The translations under genes and the position numbers were made by a program. From NCBI GenBank assembly GCA_903842345.1, contig CAIMLR010000030.1:1-64000 (forward strand): a stretch of 64,000 nucleotides of DNA. The letters are read 5' to 3'. Below the pieces are notes generated by a model. That model was not told where the DNA came from and did not search any database. It was given only the letters and a program-made list of their open reading frames with translations. This DNA comes from an uncultured Myxococcales bacterium (GTDB taxonomy: Bacteria > Myxococcota_A > UBA9042). Shown here piece after piece: positions 1-9,713 of the stretch; the stretch's first letter is position 1, and each line of letters begins with the position of its first letter.

Positions 1-206
1 ACCCCGCGAACCGCCGAAGGGTGGGCGGCGCAGCGCGAGCTGCGGGACCGCATTGTGGTTCTGCGTCCAGCGGAAGCTGGATGCAGCGGCGGGGAGGGCC
101 GATTTTTTGGGGCGGAGGGCCCCGGCGTAGCCGGAACTCTCAATATTTTCCAGTAGTCCTGGCCATCTCAAGCGCCAAGAACCGAGGGATTGTCGAGCCA
201 GACAGA
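1..206. other. Left-edge region without a supported gene
   Basis: No complete gene is visible. Reading the plus strand from base 1 gives an open frame to a TAG at 154-156. It contains a protein-like stretch (AQRELRDRIVVLRP) that could be the last residues of a gene lying to the left, but the remainder is Gly-rich low complexity, so I do not call it. A strong hairpin (61-86) and a small one (CCGGC-GTA-GCCGG, 122-134) flank a T6 run at 103-108. Confidence 0.3.
61..86 (+). terminator. GNRA-capped hairpin, possible terminator of a gene to the left
   Basis: CTGCGTCCAGC, then the tetraloop GGAA, then GCTGGATGCAG: an 11-bp stem with a single G-T wobble closed by a GNRA-type loop. A T6 run follows 16 bases after the stem, further away than in a classical intrinsic terminator. 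It could end a plus-strand transcript entering from the left or be part of a small structured RNA. Confidence 0.35.
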
Positions 207-226
207 AGCCCCCGCGAGCGTGGGGG

Positions 227-228
<2 letters not shown>
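207..228 (-). terminator. thiC terminator hairpin
   Basis: AGCCCCC at 207-213 pairs perfectly with GGGGGCT at 222-228 around an 8-base loop. On the minus strand the stem begins inside the thiC stop codon and is followed by a pyrimidine-rich TCTGTCTGG. Stem strength and position directly at the end of thiC support a rho-independent-like terminator, although the U tract is poor. Confidence 0.6.
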
Positions 229-1953
<1,725 letters not shown>

Positions 1954-1975
1954 TCCAAAGTTGCCGCGGGGGCTA

Positions 1976-3010
1976 CTACAGGATGAATCCGGCTGTCAGT
2001 ACAGCGCCATTTTGGATCTGCCATTTGTCGGTGATGAGCGGCACGTGCTTGGCGACAAACACGTAGTCGAGCGACAGCCACTTGGCCAGCCGGTAGGAAA
2101 CGCCCGCCGAGAAGTCAGAATTGAGCGCGTCGATACCCGACGGCGTGGCGTCGATGTTCGTGTAGAACGGCATGAAGAACGCTGCCTTGGCCTTCCACTT
2201 CAGGTCGGTGCTGAGCTGCCCCATCGCCAGCGCCTCTGCCTCGCCACCGACCTGCACGGCGCTGCGCATCTTCTTCATCTCGATCTCCGGCGTCGCGGCA
2301 TCGTCCGCGAGCGCGTAGCCCCAGTTGGCGACGAGCTGCTGAGTGCCAACGCCAAGCTTCAGCTTGACCGTCACCGCTTCAGACTCGGTCGGGTTGGCAA
2401 ACAGGCCGACCGCTTCGCCAAACAGCATCGGGTCGAACGCACCGGTCACCTTGGTAAACGCTTGGGCTCCGTAATGCGCGACCGGCAAGGTCGAGCCATC
2501 GGTCTGCTGGTAGAGCACGTCGTACGCACCTGGCTTCACCAGGTAGCCGGGGGCCATCTGCGTGGCAAAGCGCGCCCGCGCATACGGGCCAATCCAGCTG
2601 ACCGCCGCCAAGCGGTAGGTGTACGTCGTCGCCAGTTCGAGCGTGTCCTGCGCCTTGACGAACTGGTCCAGCGCCGGCGTCTTGGACGTCGCGTACGCCG
2701 CCTTCAGCGTGTTGCTCCAGGTGTGCTGTCCCGCGATGTACTCGGCTTGGCCGTCCACAAGCCCGCCGAGTTGTACGGAAACGCCGTCCGGCGAGCCAAC
2801 CATGCTCGCGGATTGGCTGAAGCTGGTTGTGGCGCCCAGCGAGAGCTTGGTTTTCCAGCCTTGCGCCGCCGCATCTGCCGCAGCCGCCGCCAAGGCCTTG
2901 GCGCGCAGTTCTTCAGGCGCAATCGGCTCCACGGCAGGACCGGCGTGCGCTGTCGCCGTCGCCACGAGGAGGGAAACCAGAACACAGCAGATCCAAAGCA
3001 TCTTTCGCAT
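1976..3010 (-). CDS. Exported barrel-like outer-membrane protein (DUF3078-like)
   Basis: A 344-residue protein with a clear Sec signal peptide (MRKMLWICCVLVSLLVATATAHA, cleavage after AHA). The mature part begins with an Ala-rich helix containing GWKTKLSLGATTSFSQS, then alternating polar/hydrophobic strands with aromatic girdle residues and a hydrophobic C-terminal strand ending GFIL. That pattern fits a small outer-membrane beta-barrel. The GW.....G...FSQSA opening resembles DUF3078 proteins, but this is from memory of the family and not a search. It follows the SDR by 24 bases with an AAGGAG ribosome site, so it is probably cotranscribed with the kynurenine genes. Substrate and role are unknown. 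Confidence 0.6.
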   Translation of the reverse strand: MRKMLWICCVLVSLLVATATAHAGPAVEPIAPEELRAKALAAAAADAAAQGWKTKLSLGATTSFSQSASMVGSPDGVSVQLGGLVDGQAEYIAGQHTWSNTLKAAYATSKTPALDQFVKAQDTLELATTYTYRLAAVSWIGPYARARFATQMAPGYLVKPGAYDVLYQQTDGSTLPVAHYGAQAFTKVTGAFDPMLFGEAVGLFANPTESEAVTVKLKLGVGTQQLVANWGYALADDAATPEIEMKKMRSAVQVGGEAEALAMGQLSTDLKWKAKAAFFMPFYTNIDATPSGIDALNSDFSAGVSYRLAKWLSLDYVFVAKHVPLITDKWQIQNGAVLTAGFIL

Positions 3011-3034
3011 GGGACTCCTTGGGCGGGAGCGTCG

Positions 3035-3772
3035 TCACCAAGAGCGAAGCCAGCCGCCGTCGCAGGCGATCGCCTGCCCTGTGATGTACGCCGCCGGTTG
3101 CGACGCCAGAAATGCCGCCAAAGCAGCAAACTCGTGAGGCTCGCCCATGCGGCGCGCGGGCACCTGGGCAGCGATGTGCGCATCCGTGATCCCGAGCTGC
3201 TCCATCCGCGACGTGCGCGTGAAGCCAGGCAGGAGCGCGTTCACCGTGATCCCATCGCACGCAACCTCGTCGGAGAGCGACTTCGTGAGGCCCAACAGGC
3301 CGGCGCGCAACGCGTTGGAGACGGTCAGGGCCGGCATCGGCTCTTTCGCGGCGACTGACGTCACGAGCAGGATGCGTCCCCATTTCTGCGCGCGCATCCC
3401 CGGCAGCACCGCCTGAATCGTGTCGATGGCGCTCAGAAAGAGGCTCTGGAAGCCGCTTTGCCACGCCTCGTTCGTCACTTCGGCAAAGAGCGCCTTGGCC
3501 GGCCCGCCGGTATTGACGCACACGATGTCGATGCCGCCGAGCGCGCCTGTCGCCCGTTCGACAGCGGTTCGTCCCGTCCCCGGCGCATCCAGATCGAGCG
3601 CGAACGCCACCTCCGCGCCGATCGCCTCGCGCGTCGTCTCAATCCGCGCCGGATCCCGGCTGACGATCGCCACGCGCGCGCCCTCGCGGACCAGCGCCTC
3701 CGCAACCGCCCTGCCCAATCCCGCCGAAGCGCCGAGCACCAACGCCCGCTTGCCTGAGAGCCCCAAATCCAT
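3035..3772 (-). CDS. SDR-family oxidoreductase of the atypical BKR-like group
   Basis: A 245-residue Rossmann protein with the dinucleotide site GASAGLG (residues 14-20) and the C-terminal SDR signature (YITGQAIACDGG). The classical catalytic YxxxK is missing: where ordinary FabG-like SDRs have YxASKAG, this protein has TVSNALRAGLLGLTKSL. The usual NNAG is NTGGP. This combination is known in a subgroup annotated as 3-oxoacyl-ACP-reductase-like whose reaction is uncertain. It starts 15 bases after the KMO stop with a GGAGG ribosome site, placing it in the kynurenine operon. Whether it acts on a kynurenine derivative cannot be told from sequence. Confidence 0.8.
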   Translation of the reverse strand: MDLGLSGKRALVLGASAGLGRAVAEALVREGARVAIVSRDPARIETTREAIGAEVAFALDLDAPGTGRTAVERATGALGGIDIVCVNTGGPAKALFAEVTNEAWQSGFQSLFLSAIDTIQAVLPGMRAQKWGRILLVTSVAAKEPMPALTVSNALRAGLLGLTKSLSDEVACDGITVNALLPGFTRTSRMEQLGITDAHIAAQVPARRMGEPHEFAALAAFLASQPAAYITGQAIACDGGWLRSW

Positions 3773-3787
3773 CTGCAGAACCTCCGG

Positions 3788-5197
3788 CTACATCCCGTAC
3801 CGAGCCAAGTAAGGCAGCAGCAGCGCACGCATCAAGGCCTCGGCGCGGGCCAAATCCACTTCTTCCAGCGATTTCTTGCCGGCGCAGACTTCCGTCAGCA
3901 CCTGCAGCTGAATCGCCCCCGCTTCAAGCGCCACGCGGTACGGCACGCGGGTGAACGTGACGAGCTGGTAGCGCGAGCGGTACCTGCCGGCGAGCCGCTT
4001 GTCGAGCTCAGCCTCGACCGCGCGGTGAAGCAGGAAGGTCGGATCGGCGACCTTGTCGCGCATTTCAACAAAATTCTCGACGGCGAGGTCGGCGATCGCG
4101 TCGGTATTCGGCTTGCGGAGCGCCGCGAATTCCGCAAGCAGCGCCGACCAGTCGTACGGCTTGGGCGCCCCGTCGAGCAACGCCATCAGCGCCGTGACGT
4201 CTTCAAAACCGGCGTTCATGCCCTGGCCAAAAAACGGCACAATCGCGTGCGCCGCATCCCCGCACAGCGCCACTGGCCCCGCGGTCCACGGCCACGTCTT
4301 GACCGTCACCATGTGGCCAACGGGCGCCTGACGGAACTGCGCGAGCAAGTCGGGCACGAGCGGCACAAAGTCGCCGAACCAGCGGGTGAAGAACGCGAGC
4401 ACGGCGGCATCGTCGGTCAGGTCGGCGAACGACGGGTCCGGACCCGCAGCGTGCGGCAGGAACAACGTGCACGTGAACGTGCCATCGGGATTGGCCAGCG
4501 CAATCAACATGAACCGGCCGCGCGGCCAGATGTGCAGCGCCTTGGGGTACATCGCAAAATGGCCGTCGTCGCCGTGCTGACCCGCTGGCAGCGCGGGCAT
4601 CGTCAGCTCCTTGTAGCCCGCCGACAGCAGCGCCTCGCTGACCTGCGCGCCCGCCTGCGCCACGAGCGCCGTCCGCAGTGCCGACGCACTCCCATCGGTC
4701 CCGACGATCACCGGCGCCGTCACACGCTCCAGCGTTTCTTTATCTTCATCCTGCAAAGTCATTGACCGCGTTGACAAATCTACAGACTGCAGGCGCTGGC
4801 GGAAATGAATCTTCACGCGCCCGGTCGCCTCGGCTTCCGTCATCAGCAGCTGGTTGAGACCGCCGCGCGACATGCTGGAAATGTGTTCCGAATCGTCGCG
4901 ACCGTAGCGCAGCATGCGCGTCGCGCCGTCCTGGGCGTGCAGGAAGCGGCCGTACATCGGCACGGTCTGATCCAGCACCGCCTGCTCCAGCCCCACCAGC
5001 TTGAGGCCGGCGAGGCCGCGCGTGGACACCGCCAGGTTGATCGACCGACCCGCGGTGATGGCGTGCTGGCGCATGTCGTGGCGGCGCTCAAAGACTTCCA
5101 CGTTCATGCCGCGCTGCGCCAGCGCCAGCGCCAGGAGGCTGCCCACGGGGCCGGCGCCGATGATGGCAATGTCCGCGGTGCTGGTCCGTTCAAACAT
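3788..5197 (-). CDS. kmo: Kynurenine 3-monooxygenase
   Basis: FAD-dependent aromatic hydroxylase converting L-kynurenine to 3-hydroxykynurenine with NADPH and O2. The 469-residue product has the FAD fingerprint GAGPVG (residues 14-19), the conserved N-terminal GRSINLA segment of KMO, and the second FAD motif CGDAAHAIVPFFGQGMNAG. The frame is open 40 codons further upstream, but that extension is Arg/Cys-rich, lies inside the kynureninase gene and looks like shadow translation. ATG at 5197, with GGGGGA just upstream, is preferred. It overlaps the end of kynureninase by 8 bases, implying translational coupling. The C-terminal membrane-anchoring region of eukaryotic KMO is not evident. Confidence 0.95.
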   Translation of the reverse strand: MFERTSTADIAIIGAGPVGSLLALALAQRGMNVEVFERRHDMRQHAITAGRSINLAVSTRGLAGLKLVGLEQAVLDQTVPMYGRFLHAQDGATRMLRYGRDDSEHISSMSRGGLNQLLMTEAEATGRVKIHFRQRLQSVDLSTRSMTLQDEDKETLERVTAPVIVGTDGSASALRTALVAQAGAQVSEALLSAGYKELTMPALPAGQHGDDGHFAMYPKALHIWPRGRFMLIALANPDGTFTCTLFLPHAAGPDPSFADLTDDAAVLAFFTRWFGDFVPLVPDLLAQFRQAPVGHMVTVKTWPWTAGPVALCGDAAHAIVPFFGQGMNAGFEDVTALMALLDGAPKPYDWSALLAEFAALRKPNTDAIADLAVENFVEMRDKVADPTFLLHRAVEAELDKRLAGRYRSRYQLVTFTRVPYRVALEAGAIQLQVLTEVCAGKKSLEEVDLARAEALMRALLLPYLARYGM

Positions 5198-6545
5198 CGA
5201 TCCCCCAAAACGCCCGCAGCAGCACGCCCAACGCCGCAACGTCGCCCGCGGACGTGTACAGCGGCACCGGCGCGATGCGGACGATGTCCGGGCGACGCAG
5301 GTCCACCTCGGCACCATGGCGCTGCAGGAACGCCACGAGTTGGTCCGCCTGCCCCGGCACGCGGATCGTCAACATCGTCCCGCGGCGGTGCGGCTCCGTC
5401 GGCGTCATCAGCGTCACGGCCTCCGGGGGCAACGTCAGCAGCTGACGAGCGAGAAAATCGGTCAGCCACGCAGCTTTCTGCGTCAGCGCCGGCATGCCCG
5501 CTGCGTCAAACAGCGCCATCGACGCCCGCAGCGCCGCCAGCGCGAGAATCGGCGGGTTGGAGAGCTGCCACGCCTCGGCCGTCGGCATCGGCTGGAAATG
5601 CGGGCCCATCTGGAAACGGGACGCCTTGTCGTGCCCCCACCAGCCGGCAAAGCGCGGAATGTCGCTGCGACCGAGGTGGCGCTGGTGCACAAACACGCCG
5701 CCCAGCCCGCCCGGACCGGCGTTCAGGTACTTGTAATTGCACCAGACTGCGAAATCCGGGCCATCGTCGTGCAGGTTCAGCAGCAGGTTGCCCGCGCCGT
5801 GCGCGAGGTCAAAGCCGACGTGACAGCCTTGCGCGTGCCCGGCTCGCGTGATCGCCGCCATGTCAAAGCGCTGGCCAGTCAGATAGTTGCAATTACCCAG
5901 CAGAATCAGCGCGATGTGCTCGCCGTCCTGGGCAATCGTCGCCAGGATATCCTCGTCGCGCAGCGTCGTCTCGCCGGGCCGCGGCGTCAGCTCCTGGATC
6001 GCGACTTCCGGATCAAAACCATGAAATTGCGCTTGTGATGCAACCGCATAGCGGTCAGAAGGGAATGCGCCACCTTCAATCAGGATGCGAAAGCGCTTGG
6101 GAGTTGGCCGATAAAACGACACCATCATCAGGTGAACGTTCACCGACAGCGTGTTCATCACCACGACTTCTTCCGCCTGCGCGCCGACAAGCCGCGCCGT
6201 CGCCTCGGTCAGGAGCTCGTGGTAGGAGAGCCACGGCCGACGGGCGGCAAAATGGCCCTCGACACCCAGCGTCGCCCAATCATCCAGCACTTCCAGCACC
6301 GCCTCGCGCGCCAGCCGCGGCTGCAGACCGAGCGAGTGGCCGGCAAAATGCAGAATCGGCCGCCCGTCCGCCGCTACCGGCCGCAGGAACTCGGCGCGCA
6401 GCGGCGCGAGCGGATCAGCCGCGTCAAAGCGGGCGGCTTCCTCCGCAAAAGACGTTTCTTGAGAATTGCGGTCGGTTGTGTTCACGCGGTGCTGAGTAGC
6501 AAGTTCCGGCGCGTCGGGCAAGCGCTTGCGGGTCGCAACAAACAT
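5190..6545 (-). CDS. kynU: Kynureninase
   Basis: PLP enzyme that cleaves (3-hydroxy)kynurenine to (3-hydroxy)anthranilate and alanine. The 451-residue protein has the PLP lysine in WCNYKYLNAGPGG, the cofactor-binding FDLAHGAGN, and the family start block HFAGHSLGLQP. With the following KMO gene it makes 3-hydroxyanthranilate from kynurenine. Tryptophan dioxygenase, kynurenine formamidase and 3-hydroxyanthranilate dioxygenase are not in the window. It is the first gene of the minus-strand block, divergent from the CoA-binding/TetR pair, and the shared upstream gap holds a palindrome likely bound by that TetR. The first 35 residues are poorly conserved in style, so the true start could be slightly internal. 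Confidence 0.95.
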   Translation of the reverse strand: MFVATRKRLPDAPELATQHRVNTTDRNSQETSFAEEAARFDAADPLAPLRAEFLRPVAADGRPILHFAGHSLGLQPRLAREAVLEVLDDWATLGVEGHFAARRPWLSYHELLTEATARLVGAQAEEVVVMNTLSVNVHLMMVSFYRPTPKRFRILIEGGAFPSDRYAVASQAQFHGFDPEVAIQELTPRPGETTLRDEDILATIAQDGEHIALILLGNCNYLTGQRFDMAAITRAGHAQGCHVGFDLAHGAGNLLLNLHDDGPDFAVWCNYKYLNAGPGGLGGVFVHQRHLGRSDIPRFAGWWGHDKASRFQMGPHFQPMPTAEAWQLSNPPILALAALRASMALFDAAGMPALTQKAAWLTDFLARQLLTLPPEAVTLMTPTEPHRRGTMLTIRVPGQADQLVAFLQRHGAEVDLRRPDIVRIAPVPLYTSAGDVAALGVLLRAFWGIDV

Positions 6546-6576
6546 CTACTAGCCATTCATCTAGTCATGCAGGCTT

Positions 6577-6588
6577 GACCGAACGGTC
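6577..6588. promoter_or_regulatory. Candidate TetR operator between kynU and the CoA-binding gene
   Basis: GACCG-AA-CGGTC is a perfect interrupted palindrome lying in the 75-base gap between divergent genes, one of which is the first gene of a CoA-binding/TetR pair. Short GACCG..CGGTC palindromes are typical TetR-family half-site arrangements. A second inverted repeat, ACTAG-N8-CTAGT (6548-6565), covers the kynU side. Confidence 0.5.
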
Positions 6589-6620
6589 GGAAGCATCGAA
6601 AGTCGCGGGCGGAGGTCGCC

Positions 6621-7028
6621 ATGTCCATTGCCCAGCCCGCGCTCGATGCCCTGCACGTCCACGGTCCCGAGACGCGGATCGCCGTCATCGGCGCGTCCAA
6701 TGATCCCGCGAAGTACGGGAACATCATCGTCAAGAACCTGCTGCGGCACGGCTACACGGTGCTGCCGATTCACCCGAGCGAAAGTGAAATCGCCGGGCTG
6801 CCCGCACACGCGCACGTCGCGGAGATTGCCGGACCGATTGCGATCGCCGACCTCGTCGTGCCGCCCAAGGTGGCGCTGCGGGTGATCGCAGAACTGGATC
6901 CGCAGCAGGTCGGCGCAATCTGGCTGCAGCCCGGCAGCTTTGACGACGCGGTCGTCGCGGCGGCTCGGGCCAAATTTGCCCACGTCGTGGCGGGCGATTG
7001 CATCATGGTCGTCGCAAACTGGGCGTAG
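6621..7028 (+). CDS. CoA-binding domain protein (YccU-like)
   Basis: A 135-residue single-domain Rossmann protein with the CoA_binding_2 fingerprint IAVIGASNDPAKYGN near residue 20 and the second-half blocks LPIHPSESEIAGLPA and LDPQQVGAIWLQPGS. Proteins of this size are stand-alone relatives of the CoA-binding domain of succinyl-CoA synthetase and bind CoA or acyl-CoA; no reaction is established for most. It lies 15 bases before the TetR gene and the two are probably cotranscribed. A sensing or CoA-buffering role in concert with that regulator is only an inference. Confidence 0.88.
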   Translation: MSIAQPALDALHVHGPETRIAVIGASNDPAKYGNIIVKNLLRHGYTVLPIHPSESEIAGLPAHAHVAEIAGPIAIADLVVPPKVALRVIAELDPQQVGAIWLQPGSFDDAVVAAARAKFAHVVAGDCIMVVANWA

Positions 7029-7043
7029 CGGCAGGAGTCACCG

Positions 7044-7640
7044 ATGGACGAACAGCCCAATCGCGGCGCGCAACGGCGGGCGCACATCCTGCAGGCGGCG
7101 ATCGACGTGCTCGCGAGCGCCGGTCTCAATGGCCTGACGATGCACGCGGTCGCGACGCGCGCGGAGCTCGCCAAGAGCGTCGTGCTGTACCACGTGCGGG
7201 ATCGCGCCGGGCTGCTGCGCCTGGTGACGGAAGAAGTGGCGTTGCAGCGCTCCGCTGTGGACGCGCCGCTCTACGCGATGGACGGCGATCCGCGCCAGCA
7301 CCTGACGCACTGGCTCGGCGGGCTTTTTGACATGGCGCAACGCGCCGATTCGCCGATTCGCCTGGCGTGGCTGCTGCAGTTGGATGCGGAACTGCCGCTG
7401 GCGACGTTGATCGGCCAAAGTCAGGACAAGCACACGGTGCACCGATTGGCGCAGCTCCTCGCGCGCGGCCATGCCCAGGCGTGCTGGCACGCCGCGGACG
7501 CCGTGCGCGTGGCGACGGCCGTGAAGGCGCTGACCGATGGCTACCTGCTCCAGGTCCTGGCGGCGCGTGAAGACAGTGCGCTGTGCCAGCGGTTGCGCGT
7601 GACCTGTCGCGGCACAGTGATGGACTTGCTGGTGCGCTGA
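7044..7640 (+). CDS. TetR-family transcriptional regulator
   Basis: A 198-residue regulator with an N-terminal TetR helix-turn-helix (about residues 10-56: RRAHILQAAIDVLASAG and then LTMHAVATRAELAKS) and a C-terminal ligand domain of TetR_C type. Likely target: its own operon and/or kynU, because the palindrome at 6577-6588 sits between the divergent transcripts. The ligand is not predictable from sequence; proximity to kynurenine genes and to a CoA-binding protein makes a kynurenine metabolite or an acyl-CoA plausible. Its stop codon lies inside a hairpin shared with the convergent neighbour. Confidence 0.9.
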   Translation: MDEQPNRGAQRRAHILQAAIDVLASAGLNGLTMHAVATRAELAKSVVLYHVRDRAGLLRLVTEEVALQRSAVDAPLYAMDGDPRQHLTHWLGGLFDMAQRADSPIRLAWLLQLDAELPLATLIGQSQDKHTVHRLAQLLARGHAQACWHAADAVRVATAVKALTDGYLLQVLAAREDSALCQRLRVTCRGTVMDLLVR

Positions 7641-7668
7641 CGGACACCGCGATGCGGTCAATCAGCGC
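7634..7668. terminator. Bidirectional hairpin spanning two convergent stop codons
   Basis: Outer arms GCGCTGA (7634-7640) and TCAGCGC (7662-7668) enclose an inner stem ACCGC-GAT-GCGGT (7646-7658). The outer arms contain the TGA of the TetR gene on one strand and the TGA of the convergent gene on the other. It would fold in both transcripts; there is no strong T tract. Confidence 0.5.
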
Positions 7669-8099
7669 TTCAAGACCAAGGGCAGCGCCACCTCGCCGGG
7701 CAGGCGATACGTCAGCCACAGCCAGCCGCTCCCGGACTGCGCCTCCAGCGTCAGCGAATACGTATCCGGCTGCTGCACCTGCTTTTGCCACAGCGCCGCG
7801 AGGTCCAGCTTCACGCGCAGCGTCCGGTCCAACATCACCGTGACGCCATTGGGCAGCGGCAGATTCTCCAGGCGTGGAAGCAGCGTCGGGGGCGCATTCG
7901 CCGCCTCCAGCTGTTGGCGCAACTCAGGCGTCAGCGGACTGACGATTTCCGGCGCCACCGGCGGCATCCTGAACGGCACGACGACGGTGATGTGCGGCGG
8001 GCGCACGGGATGCGGTTTGGGCTTGCCCGGGCGCGCATCTGCGGCGCTCGCCAGCAGGAACGCGCCCATCATTGCCGCCAGAATTCGATTGCGAACCAT
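7662..8099 (-). CDS. Small exported protein of unknown function
   Basis: 145 residues, starting MVRNRILAAMMGAFLLASAADARPG, a clear signal peptide with cleavage near ADA. The mature protein is Pro-rich at first (KPKPHPVRPPH), then has a segment on maximal and minimal values (LPNGVTVMLDRTLRVKLDLAALW) and ends in an amphipathic beta pattern (SLTLEAQSGSGWLWLTYRLPG). I do not recognise the family. The frame stays open far upstream, but that part is extremely Arg/His-rich and antisense to the Nudix and transporter genes, so the ATG at 8099 in front of the signal peptide is chosen. It converges on the TetR gene and probably has its own promoter in the 111-base gap before the Nudix gene. Confidence 0.65.
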   Translation of the reverse strand: MVRNRILAAMMGAFLLASAADARPGKPKPHPVRPPHITVVVPFRMPPVAPEIVSPLTPELRQQLEAANAPPTLLPRLENLPLPNGVTVMLDRTLRVKLDLAALWQKQVQQPDTYSLTLEAQSGSGWLWLTYRLPGEVALPLVLKR

Positions 8100-8210
8100 C
8101 ACACCACACCTCGCTGGCAAAGTAGCACGCGGCGGCGCGGCGGCTTTGACGTGCGCGCTTTGCCGGTCCCGCTCGCCTTCGCGGCGGCCTTTGCGTACAC
8201 TCCGCGGCCC

Positions 8211-8777
8211 ATGACGACCGACCGCCGCGACCACCTCCGCACCCTGCTCCGCCAACACCAGCCGATGGACGACCTGGAGCGCACGCACCGCGACGCCGTG
8301 CTCACGCTGCTCGACGTCCCGGGCGACCCGTTTTCCCGCGACCACTTTGCGCCCGGCCACGTGACCGCCAGCGCATTCGTGCTCTCGCCCGATGGCGGTT
8401 CGCTGCTGCTGATCCTGCACGGCAAGCTGCACCGCTGGCTGCAGCCTGGTGGTCACGTTGACGCCACGGATCTGGACGTCCTGGCCGCCGCGCGCCGCGA
8501 AGTGCACGAGGAAGTGGGACTGCTGGATTTGCCACTCTCGCCGCTGACCACCGGTCTCATCGACGTCGACGTCCACGTGATTCCGGCGCGCAAGGCGGAT
8601 CCGGAGCACCGGCATTTTGACGTGCGCTTCCTCTTTCAGGCCCGCGACTGGCAGTTCAATGCCGGCTCGGATGCGCACGCCGGTCGCTGGGTGCCGCTGG
8701 CGGAAGTGGGCCTGCTGGAATCCGACGCGTCCGTGCTCCGCGCCGTGGCCAAGCTGCAGCGGCTGCAACAGGCCTGA
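8211..8777 (+). CDS. Nudix hydrolase
   Basis: A 188-residue protein with a Nudix box at about residues 82-106 (GGHVDATDLDVLAAARREVH then EEVGL). The signature GX5EX7REUXEEXGU is met except that the first Glu is Asp. An N-terminal helical part (residues 1-45) precedes the fold, as in Nudix proteins of the NUDT/ADP-ribose group. The substrate, a nucleoside diphosphate linked to some moiety, cannot be set from sequence. It starts a three-gene run: the transporter begins 3 bases after its stop and overlaps RsuA. Confidence 0.88.
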   Translation: MTTDRRDHLRTLLRQHQPMDDLERTHRDAVLTLLDVPGDPFSRDHFAPGHVTASAFVLSPDGGSLLLILHGKLHRWLQPGGHVDATDLDVLAAARREVHEEVGLLDLPLSPLTTGLIDVDVHVIPARKADPEHRHFDVRFLFQARDWQFNAGSDAHAGRWVPLAEVGLLESDASVLRAVAKLQRLQQA

Positions 8778-8780
8778 ACG

Positions 8781-9713
8781 ATGCACGATCCCGCCGCGAC
8801 GCAGCTCGATCTGCCTGTCCCCGCGTCGCCGCAATCCTGGCGCGGCATCGCGTTCATCGTGTTCGGCGGCATGCTGTTTTCCGTCATGGGCGCGATGGCC
8901 AAGCAGGAGAGCCACGCGGTGCCGACCTTTGAGCTCGTCGCCGCGCGCTCCGCCGTCACGTTGCTGGTCATCGATTTGGTGCGGCGGCGCGGCAAAATCA
9001 AGCTGGAATTCTTTGACCTGCCAATGCTGTTCTCGCGCTCGCTGGCCGGCTTCATCGCGATTGGCGCGTATTTCTTTGCGCTCCGGACGATTCCGCTGGG
9101 CGACGCCGTGCTGCTGAACAACGCCTCGCCGGCGCTCACGGCGTTGGGCGCGGTCCTCTTGCTGCATGAACGCATGACGGTGGAGAAGGCCATCGCGATG
9201 GTCGGCTCCAGCCTGGGCGTGTGGCTGCTCGTGCGCGGGCGGCTGGGCACGATGCAGGCGCAAGGCGCGGTCGTGGGCGCGATGTCGGCGCTGTTTTCCG
9301 CGTGGGCGCTGGTGTCGCTGAAAGTGGCGACGCGCAAGAACCGCTCCGTCATGGTCGTCTGGGCGCTGGCGGCGATGTGCACGCTCGGTTCGCTCTTCAC
9401 CATCCCGTTTGACGCGCCGTGGACCATGCCCGGCGGCTTCGACGGCCTGCTGCTCATCGGCACCGGCGTCTCGGCGGCCTTTGCGCAACTGCTGATGACA
9501 AGCGGCTACCGCCTGCTCGACGCCTCCGACGCCTCCATCTACTCCTACATCAACCCGCTTTTCGCCGTGCTCATGGGCGTCGTCATCTTCGGCGACACGC
9601 CGTCGTGGGGCACCTGGGTCGGCGGAACTCTCATCATGGGATCGGGCGTGCTCGTCGCGCTGTCAGACCGCATGCCATGGGCGCGCAACCGCGCCAAGGA
9701 TCGCCTGTCATGA
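8781..9713 (+). CDS. EamA/DMT-superfamily transporter
   Basis: 310 residues with about ten hydrophobic segments arranged as two EamA repeats, the first from SWRGIAFIVFGGMLFSVMGA and the second from AVVGAMSALFSAWALVSLKV. The conserved end-of-repeat region YSYINPLFAVLMG is typical of the drug/metabolite transporter family (RhaT/RarD/YdcZ relatives). It exports or imports small metabolites across the inner membrane; the substrate is unknown. The stop codon overlaps the RsuA start (ATGA at 9710-9713), so the two are translationally coupled. Confidence 0.9.
   Translation: MHDPAATQLDLPVPASPQSWRGIAFIVFGGMLFSVMGAMAKQESHAVPTFELVAARSAVTLLVIDLVRRRGKIKLEFFDLPMLFSRSLAGFIAIGAYFFALRTIPLGDAVLLNNASPALTALGAVLLLHERMTVEKAIAMVGSSLGVWLLVRGRLGTMQAQGAVVGAMSALFSAWALVSLKVATRKNRSVMVVWALAAMCTLGSLFTIPFDAPWTMPGGFDGLLLIGTGVSAAFAQLLMTSGYRLLDASDASIYSYINPLFAVLMGVVIFGDTPSWGTWVGGTLIMGSGVLVALSDRMPWARNRAKDRLS

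Noticed and set aside
3351-3364. TGACGTCA in the SDR gene as an operator
   Set aside because: Lies within coding sequence far from any promoter and looks coincidental.
5198-5317. Longer start of kynurenine 3-monooxygenase
   Set aside because: The added 40 residues are Arg/Cys-rich and fall inside kynU; the FAD fingerprint begins right after the ATG at 5197.
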